Shown here one piece after another: positions 60,362 through 64,000 of a DNA stretch of 64,000 nt; position 1 is the stretch's first letter; each line of letters starts with the position of its first letter. A program made the position numbers and the translations under genes. Origin of the DNA: an uncultured Psychroserpens sp. (GTDB lineage Bacteria > Bacteroidota > Bacteroidia > Flavobacteriales > Flavobacteriaceae); the NCBI RefSeq assembly GCF_947492715.1, contig NZ_CANLNS010000005.1:248001-312000 (forward strand). The letters are read 5' to 3'. The notes beneath the pieces are model-generated. The model was not told the DNA's origin. It was given only the letters and a program-made list of their open reading frames with translations, and did no database searches.

Positions 60362-61225
60362 TTAGTTGATCCATTCCCCTATTTTTTGTTGAATAATAGG
60401 ATACGTATCTTTAGAGGGCATGTGTTTTGAATTTTTTAAAATATGGACTTCTTTTAAATTTGAGAACAGCTCCCTACACCTTCGCGCAATTTTTTCACCA
60501 GGAAAATAAACGTCATTTTTAGCTGCAATTACATAAACAGGTGCTGTAAAATTTTCAACGTCTTTAGTTTTTAGCAGTTTAGGTAGTCTTGTGTCTAATT
60601 TTACACCTTTCATGATTAAACTCAACATTTGATATAAAAAATCATTTTCAACAGGAACAAATGCGCTTAAAAAAGATTTTAAATGCTTCTCTTTTTTAGT
60701 GATTTTCCATCTAATTAATGGAAAGGTTAATTTTTTTGTTGACTTCCAAACATTTCCATTAACAATTCCACTTGGAACTACAAGAATGCATTTTTCTATT
60801 CGTTGAGGTTTGTGGACAATTATTTTTCCAACTATAAAAGCACCATATGATATACCGATAACATTTGCTTTTTGTATTTCTAACTTTTCCAATGCTTCAT
60901 CTGCCCAAAGCGCAAAAGAATCGTCATTAATATTGATGATAGACTCTTCGCTTTTGGTTGCCTGTCCGACAGTTTCAATAACATAAAAACAATAGTTGTT
61001 TAATATGTCTTTTATTGCTTCTAAAGTAATCGGTGATCCTGCATTATAACCATGAAACATTACAATTTGTTTTCCACTATAGTTGCCTGCTTTTACAACT
61101 CTTGTTCTTCCAAATTTTGTGTCAATATCTATGTTTTCAAAATCAATTTGCAAATCTTTTAATTTTTTATCATAAAGATTCATTAAATCAATTTTTGCTT
61201 GATTATTCTTGTATATTGATTTCAC
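60362..61225 (-). CDS. Alpha/beta hydrolase
   Basis: A 287-aa cytoplasmic hydrolase. KQIVMFHGYNAGSPITLEAI is the oxyanion loop, the nucleophile elbow is VIGISYGAFIVGKI, and a late ILKNSKHMPSKDTYPIIQQK supplies the His. Divergent from a TetR regulator with a shared operator between them, so it is probably induced by its own substrate or a related compound. Activity could be esterase, lactonase or epoxide hydrolase. Confidence 0.87.
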   Translation of the reverse strand: MKSIYKNNQAKIDLMNLYDKKLKDLQIDFENIDIDTKFGRTRVVKAGNYSGKQIVMFHGYNAGSPITLEAIKDILNNYCFYVIETVGQATKSEESIININDDSFALWADEALEKLEIQKANVIGISYGAFIVGKIIVHKPQRIEKCILVVPSGIVNGNVWKSTKKLTFPLIRWKITKKEKHLKSFLSAFVPVENDFLYQMLSLIMKGVKLDTRLPKLLKTKDVENFTAPVYVIAAKNDVYFPGEKIARRCRELFSNLKEVHILKNSKHMPSKDTYPIIQQKIGEWIN

Positions 61226-61243
61226 TTTGAATATATTTTAAAG

Positions 61244-61251
61244 CAAAGATA
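61244..61251 (-). promoter_or_regulatory. -7 element of the hydrolase promoter
   Basis: Minus-strand TATCTTTG (TAnnTTTG), 18 bp before the hydrolase ATG. A TTG lies 23 bp upstream within the operator, so the regulator would block the -33 site. Confidence 0.5.
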
Positions 61252-61264
61252 TCTAAATAATTTT

Positions 61265-61290
61265 AAAATTAGTCCAAATGACCTAATTTT
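61265..61290. promoter_or_regulatory. TetR operator candidate
   Basis: Perfect 8-bp arms AAAATTAG (61265-61272) and CTAATTTT (61283-61290) around a 10-bp centre whose ends TCC/GAC extend the symmetry with one mismatch. It lies in the 73-bp gap between divergent hydrolase and TetR genes, 8 bp before the TetR ATG. Confidence 0.65.
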
Positions 61291-61298
61291 ATGTAATA

Positions 61299-61904
61299 AT
61301 GAAGACAAAAGACAGGATTAAGAATATATCTAGAGAACTTTTTAATATAAAAGGGTTTAAAAACGTAACGTTAAGAGAAGTCGCTACAGAACTTTCTATT
61401 AGCTATGGTAATGTTACCTATCATTTCGAAACGAAAAATCAATTAATACTTAGTTTATATGAAGATATGCTAAAAGAAACGGTGGAAATTATTAAGACTT
61501 TTGATTTCGGTAATTTATTGAAAAGCATACTTGACGCGCCAAAAATCACTTTTGAAATCTCATTAAAATATTTATTTTTCTATGTTGATTTTATTGAAAT
61601 TAAGAGAAGTTATTCAGCTCTTTCTTTAAAGATAGAACAAGATAATAATGCTAGAAAAAATGGATATTTAAACATATTAAAACAGCTGCAAGTTCAAAAT
61701 TTATTGAGAAAAGAACTAACCGACAACGATTTAGATTATTTAATGGATTTAAGTGGTGCGATGCGTACTTTTTTCTTTATGAACCTTAATGCTGATGATT
61801 TTCTAAATCCAAATTTAAAAAACAAATACGTAGTTTATGTAAATAATTTGATCTTCCCGTATTTAACTGAAGACGGAATGAAAAAGTACAAATGCTATAA
61901 ATAA
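61299..61904 (+). CDS. TetR-family transcriptional repressor
   Basis: A 201-aa regulator. The N-terminal HTH (residues 8-50) is LREVATELSISYGNVTYHFE, typical of TetR, followed by a helical ligand-binding domain with no specific motif. The only plus-strand gene inside the array apart from the terminal one; it shares a unit with the divergent hydrolase between two repeats, so the cassette carries a self-regulated pair. Confidence 0.9.
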   Translation: MKTKDRIKNISRELFNIKGFKNVTLREVATELSISYGNVTYHFETKNQLILSLYEDMLKETVEIIKTFDFGNLLKSILDAPKITFEISLKYLFFYVDFIEIKRSYSALSLKIEQDNNARKNGYLNILKQLQVQNLLRKELTDNDLDYLMDLSGAMRTFFFMNLNADDFLNPNLKNKYVVYVNNLIFPYLTEDGMKKYKCYK

Positions 61905-61932
61905 AATTTTTGTTTTAATTTTAATTCAAATG

Positions 61933-62069
61933 TTTACCAACGTGTTTGTGTATGATTTCGTTGCGTTGGCTAGAACTAATTTAGCAAAAGAAAACGAACC
62001 AGAGGAGATTCCGTAGGATTTTCCAAGTAGGCAATAACCTAGCAATTGATTGTAAACGTTGTTGGCATT
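61933..62069 (-). repeat. Cassette-type repeat copy, well preserved
   Basis: Left TTTACCAACGTGTTTGTGTA, TTTCGTTGCGTTGGCTAGAA, core AACTAATTTAGCAAAAGAAA, hairpin GGAGATTCCGTAGGATTTTCC, AACCTAGCAATT (pairs with TTGGCTAG), right GATTGTAAACGTTGTTGGC ending GTTGGCATT (62061-62069). Confidence 0.93.
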
Positions 62070-62074
62070 TCGTA

Positions 62075-62614
62075 TTATTTATTTCGTTTATAATGACTTT
62101 GTGTTACTTGATTCAAATATGTTCTAGTTTCAACCAGTTCGAAATTCAATTGGTTTGGAAGTTCAGAGAATAAAGAAGATCCACCACCTAATAAAACAGG
62201 AATCGTTGTAAGCACCATTTCGTCAATTAAGTCTTCTTTCAGAAAGTTTCTTATTGTAGTTCCTCCGTCAATGTACAATCTGTTAAAACCTTTTTCGTGA
62301 ATATGTTCTAAAATTTCTATTAAAGTTCCCTTAACTAAAAACGCTTTTCCTTTATGACTTTCAGGTATCTCACTTAATTTGTTACTTAATACGAATACAG
62401 GTTTATCGTAAGGCCAATCGACATCAAATCCACACACAGTTTCAAACGTTGTTCTTCCCATAACAAGTGCATCAATATCGTTATTGAATTCTACGTATCC
62501 CATATCATCCATATTAGGATTTGGTATTGTATGAAGCCAATCTATTCCGCCATTTTTGTCAGCGATGAATCCATCTAAACTTGTTGCGATAAATACACTA
62601 TTTTTTTTGTTCAT
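62075..62614 (-). CDS. Dihydrofolate reductase-family (RibD C-terminal-like) protein
   Basis: A 179-aa reductase beginning NSVFIATSLDGFIADKNGGI, then ALVMGRTTFETVCGFDVDWP and NRLYIDGGTTIRNFLKEDLI, ending SLFSELPNQLNFELVETRTY. This is the DHFR/RibD fold of NADPH-dependent reductases. Trimethoprim-resistance DHFRs are classic integron cargo, but this one is of the RibD-like rather than the DfrA type. Flanks match exactly (GTTGGCATT). Confidence 0.9.
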   Translation of the reverse strand: MNKKNSVFIATSLDGFIADKNGGIDWLHTIPNPNMDDMGYVEFNNDIDALVMGRTTFETVCGFDVDWPYDKPVFVLSNKLSEIPESHKGKAFLVKGTLIEILEHIHEKGFNRLYIDGGTTIRNFLKEDLIDEMVLTTIPVLLGGGSSLFSELPNQLNFELVETRTYLNQVTQSHYKRNK

Positions 62615-62643
62615 TTTTTTCTTTCGTGTTCTTTGTCAATATG

Positions 62644-62807
62644 AATGCCAACGTGTTTGTGTATAATTTCGTTGCGTTGGCTAGGTCTAAATTAGTAAAA
62701 GAAAACGAACTAGAGGAAAATCCGTTGGATTTTGCTTGCGCCAGTTCGCTTCGCTCGTGTTCAAGTACACACAGACTGAGCAATTAGCTATACACGTTGT
62801 TGGCTAC
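62644..62807 (-). repeat. Cassette-type repeat copy, well preserved
   Basis: Left AATGCCAACGTGTTTGTGTA, TTTCGTTGCGTTGGCTAGGT, core CTAAATTAGTAAAAGAAAAC, hairpin GAAAATCCGTTGGATTTTGC, block CCAGTTCGCTTCGCTCGTGT, ACACACAGACTGAGCAATTA, right GCTATACACGTTGTTGGC ending GTTGGCTAC (62799-62807). Confidence 0.95.
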
Positions 62808-62818
62808 AGTTTTTTGAT

Positions 62819-63472
62819 TTACCATCCTTCTAACAATTCAGTATGACCATCCATTGCAGCTCCAGAATAAAATTCAATCTTTTCTTTCCAATGTTCACCA
62901 GAAAGAACTTTGTCAATTCTTTTTTCCAATCTGGTTCCTCTGATGGTTTTATGACTTTTAATACGAGTAAGTAATTCAATTATTTTTTCGTTTTGATAGT
63001 ATTTACTAACATAATGTCTATGTTTTATGATATTGAATATTACATTAAATTCAAATGTTTCAAGAGTTATTCGGTTAGACAAATATTTATCGAAGCATCT
63101 ATCGATAAACTCTATATATTCTTCAAAAGAAAGGCCGTTCATTGCATGTATTAAAAAACCCTTCTGTGATTCGGTTAAATTAGAACAGTTTAATAGAGAT
63201 AAAACTTGTGTCTCATATTCTTTAGCATTATCTAATATTTTATCCCAGTGCTCATCATATTCAAAGTGGTCAAAAATGTTAACATCCTTTCTAGTTGAAA
63301 ATATGAATTTGGTTAATTCATTCGAATCAGTTTTACAGATGGTTTTTAGTGAATCAATTTCTGAGAATACTTCCTGTGAATTACTTTCGATTTTACCAGA
63401 CTCTCTATCTTGATTTTTACAATTTGTAAAGAATGGTATTGTAAATAATATAAATAAAAGAAATCTTGTCAA
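62819..63472 (-). CDS. Lipoprotein of unknown function, 217 aa
   Basis: Lipobox Cys18 (FFTNC). The mature part is helical with Asp/Glu-rich helices: KFIFSTRKDVNIFDHFEYDE, NLTESQKGFLIHAMNGLSFE and EYIEFIDRCFDKYLSNRI. No family recognised. A plus-strand frame across residues 20-150 is a shadow. Flanks are similar but not identical (GTTGGCTAC / GTTAGCAAC). Confidence 0.7.
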   Translation of the reverse strand: MTRFLLFILFTIPFFTNCKNQDRESGKIESNSQEVFSEIDSLKTICKTDSNELTKFIFSTRKDVNIFDHFEYDEHWDKILDNAKEYETQVLSLLNCSNLTESQKGFLIHAMNGLSFEEYIEFIDRCFDKYLSNRITLETFEFNVIFNIIKHRHYVSKYYQNEKIIELLTRIKSHKTIRGTRLEKRIDKVLSGEHWKEKIEFYSGAAMDGHTELLEGW

Positions 63473-63492
63473 TTTTGTTTTTTTAAATTGTT

Positions 63493-63676
63493 GCTAACGT
63501 GTTTGTGTATGGTTTGCTTCACCAGTTCGCTGCACTCGTGTGTTGCGTTGGTAAGAACTAAGTTAGCAAAAGAAACCGAACCAAATGAAAATCCGCAGGA
63601 TTTTGCTTACGCCAGTTCGCTTCGCTCGTGTCCGAGTAGGCGAGAACCCAACAATTAATTATACACGTTGTTGTAC
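63493..63676 (-). repeat. Cassette-type repeat copy with duplicated CGCTTCGCTCG-type block
   Basis: Left GCTAACGTGTTTGTGTATGG, a first block ACCAGTTCGCTGCACTCGTG, GTTGCGTTGGTAAGAACTAA, core AAGTTAGCAAAAGAAACCGA, hairpin AAAATCCGCAGGATTTT, second block CCAGTTCGCTTCGCTCGTGT, CCCAACAATTAATTATACAC, ending GTTGTACAAC (63670-63679). Confidence 0.93.
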
Positions 63677-63766
63677 AACGTTTTTATTTTCATCCGTCTT
63701 TCACTTCTTAACTAAAGTCAATGAATGTGTTTAATTTAAATAGGAGTTTTGCACTATAAATTAAAA

Positions 63767-64000
63767 ATGATGAAAAATATAAAAGTAATGTTCCTTTTCT
63801 TAATGATTATTGGAAATGGAAAATATGTTAAAGCACAATCTACTCAAGGAAATGATGAAATTAAGCAAAGAATAGATAATTATTTAACTGCTGGTGTTTC
63901 TAAAGGACTATCTGGAACTGTTTTAGTTTATAAGGAAGGAAAAATCATCCTCAATAAAGGATACGGCTTTGCTGATAAGGAAAACGAAATTTTAAATACA
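63767..64000 (+). CDS. Serine hydrolase (beta-lactamase/transpeptidase-fold), partial
   Basis: The first 78 codons, cut by the window end. A signal peptide starts MMKNIKVMFLFLMIIGNG (an alternative start is at 63770) and is cut near AQST. The mature part has IDNYLTAGVSKGLSGTVLVY, EGKIILNKGYGFADKENEI, the N-terminal strands of class C beta-lactamase-like esterases/peptidases before the SxxK motif. Plus strand, so it points away from the array. Confidence 0.8.
   Translation, partial: MMKNIKVMFLFLMIIGNGKYVKAQSTQGNDEIKQRIDNYLTAGVSKGLSGTVLVYKEGKIILNKGYGFADKENEILNT

Noticed and set aside
63027-63413. 128-aa plus-strand frame
   Set aside because: Antisense shadow of the lipoprotein gene at 62819-63472.
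43596-63676. CRISPR array
   Set aside because: Repeats are 130-250 bp, units contain genes of 400-1600 bp, and there are no cas genes or short regular spacers.
43596-63676. Ordinary MITE/transposon remnants as the explanation of the repeats
   Set aside because: Not fully excluded, but all copies share one orientation and their end bases match across genes rather than within the repeat; no target-site duplications were seen.

Overview
The window is a piece of a low-GC Bacteroidota chromosome, most likely a marine member of the Flavobacteriaceae. The signs are AT-rich intergenic DNA, promoters of the TTG / TAnnTTTG type, many short lipoproteins, a BtuB-type TonB receptor behind a cobalamin riboswitch, DUF4252 and S41 proteins, and a MocR/PdxR locus. 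No tRNA, rRNA, CRISPR array, transposase or site-specific recombinase was seen.

1-23.4 kb is ordinary, mostly core chromosome. It holds a cobalamin uptake locus (btuF-btuC-VOC-btuD on the minus strand, riboswitch and btuB on the plus strand), a PAS protein, an S41 lipoprotein protease, an ECF sigma factor / DUF4252 operon, purB, a DUF1028 protein, a haem-binding protein, a glycosyltransferase, yebC, a second S41 protease, a pterin dehydratase, a sugar-nucleotide-type epimerase, gcvT and pdxH.

23.4-43 kb is transitional. The genes are nearly all on the minus strand and code for small accessory proteins (TolB-like propellers, a metzincin, VOC, GNAT, NTF2-like, alpha/beta hydrolase). A tight operon (DinB, DUF1272, YgjV, GNAT, PNPOx) is divergent from its probable MocR/PdxR regulator. 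Decayed copies of an intergenic repeat lie between several of these genes. The housekeeping gene mltG sits at 42.1-43.1 kb.

43.6-63.7 kb is the striking part: an array of about 20 short minus-strand genes, one or a few per unit, separated by same-orientation repeats of about 130-250 bp. The repeats begin (read with the genes) with a gene-specific ...AAC and end with GTT plus gene-specific bases. Their outer and inner arms are complementary. Most important, the variable end bases match across each gene (left flank with right flank of the same gene) and not across each repeat. This is the hallmark of integron cassettes with attC sites, where each unit was once a closed circle. The 7-mers do not fit the textbook attC consensus beyond GTT/AAC, and no integrase is present in the window. 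I therefore call it an integron-like cassette array lacking a visible integrase. Cargo includes GNATs, a 1-Cys peroxiredoxin, a PIG-L deacetylase, a DHFR/RibD-like reductase, an orphan contractile-injection tube protein, a YwqK/MORN antitoxin-like protein of deviant base composition, a DUF4288 protein, a possible ADP-ribosyltransferase-like protein, a TetR/hydrolase pair with its own operator, several lipoproteins and many genes I do not recognise. The window ends inside a serine-hydrolase (beta-lactamase-fold) gene on the plus strand.
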